Assembly (NCBI RefSeq): GCF_900143065.1
Contig: NZ_FRCX01000005.1
Span: 310,001 to 374,000, forward strand
DNA: 64,000 nucleotides
Direction of reading: 5' to 3'
DNA from: Duganella sacchari
GTDB lineage: Bacteria > Pseudomonadota > Gammaproteobacteria > Burkholderiales > Burkholderiaceae_D
This document shows, one piece after another, positions 63,913-64,000 of the stretch. The notes beneath the pieces are model-generated. The model was not told the DNA's origin. It searched no databases and saw only the letters and a program-made list of their open reading frames with translations. Made by a program: the position numbers and the translations under genes. Numbering within the stretch: position 1 is the stretch's first letter; the number at the start of each line of letters is the position of its first letter.

Positions 63913-64000
63913 ATGACTGACACATTGGCCGCATCCTTACTTCAACAAGCCGTCGAACTGCATCAGCAGGGACGGCTGGAGCCGGCGCAGGCGCTGTACC
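63913..64000 (+). CDS. N-terminal fragment of a TPR-type protein
   Basis: Begins at ATG 63913 and runs off the window. The 29 visible residues (LLQQAVELHQQGRLEPAQAL) have the spacing of a tetratricopeptide helix A, as in TPR proteins or TPR-glycosyltransferases. Nothing more can be said. It starts 37 bases after uraH. Confidence 0.6.
   Translation, partial: MTDTLAASLLQQAVELHQQGRLEPAQALY

Overview
The window is a dense, GC-rich Gram-negative chromosome segment. PEP-CTERM surface protein, TonB-dependent receptors, LytTR two-component system, TorF-type porin and a XdhABC/PuuE/HIUase purine branch together fit a soil or plant-associated betaproteobacterium, most likely Oxalobacteraceae (Duganella/Massilia/Janthinobacterium type). 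This placement is inferred from gene content, not measured. I saw no rRNA, tRNA, CRISPR array or insertion sequence.

Layout. 1-9.3 kb: end of a MocR regulator, a RutR-like TetR regulator, a choice-of-anchor A PEP-CTERM protein, a GNAT acetyltransferase, a small membrane protein with a LytS/LytTR two-component system, a VOC protein, a molybdopterin oxidoreductase/cytochrome b operon and an HD-LuxR regulator. 9.3-18 kb: a minus-strand nucleoside catabolism operon xapA-deoB-deoC-ALDH-deoA-cdd-deaminase. 18-21 kb: divergent psuK-psuG-lysR (pseudouridine catabolism). 21-26 kb: a TonB receptor followed by DUF969-DUF979-pcp. 26-32 kb: transaldolase and a BMP-type nucleoside ABC importer. 32-38 kb: isochorismatase-like hydrolase, cytochrome c, a zincin with a periplasmic partner, a chemoreceptor, a porin-like protein and a solute-binding protein. 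38-46.5 kb: a type I secretion locus. 46.5-54 kb: 5'-nucleotidase, phospholipase-D-fold protein and S1/P1 nuclease, then a very large Oar-like TonB receptor. 54-64 kb: minus-strand puuE-xdhABC-guaD-exported adenosine deaminase, divergent uraH, and the start of a TPR gene.

How it works together. Much of the window reads as a nucleic-acid scavenging region. Exported nuclease and nucleotidase release nucleosides. The BMP ABC importer would bring them in. The deo/xapA/cdd operon, psuKG and transaldolase consume the sugars, and adenosine deaminase, guanine deaminase, xanthine dehydrogenase, HIUase and allantoinase take the purines toward allantoate. No urate oxidase or OHCU decarboxylase is in the window.

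The most unusual element is 38.2-46.5 kb. A HlyD-type adaptor and a C39-peptidase ABC exporter are encoded with three paralogous ~230-residue proteins. Each paralog has a bacteriocin-type double-glycine leader, a Gly/Trp-Asp-Pro-rich spacer and a C-terminal domain with a JAMM/DUF4329-like Glu...His-Ser-His-Pro...Asp pattern. A Fic-domain protein, a small periplasmic protein and a His-rich lipoprotein share the operon. This may be an undescribed effector or bacteriocin export system.
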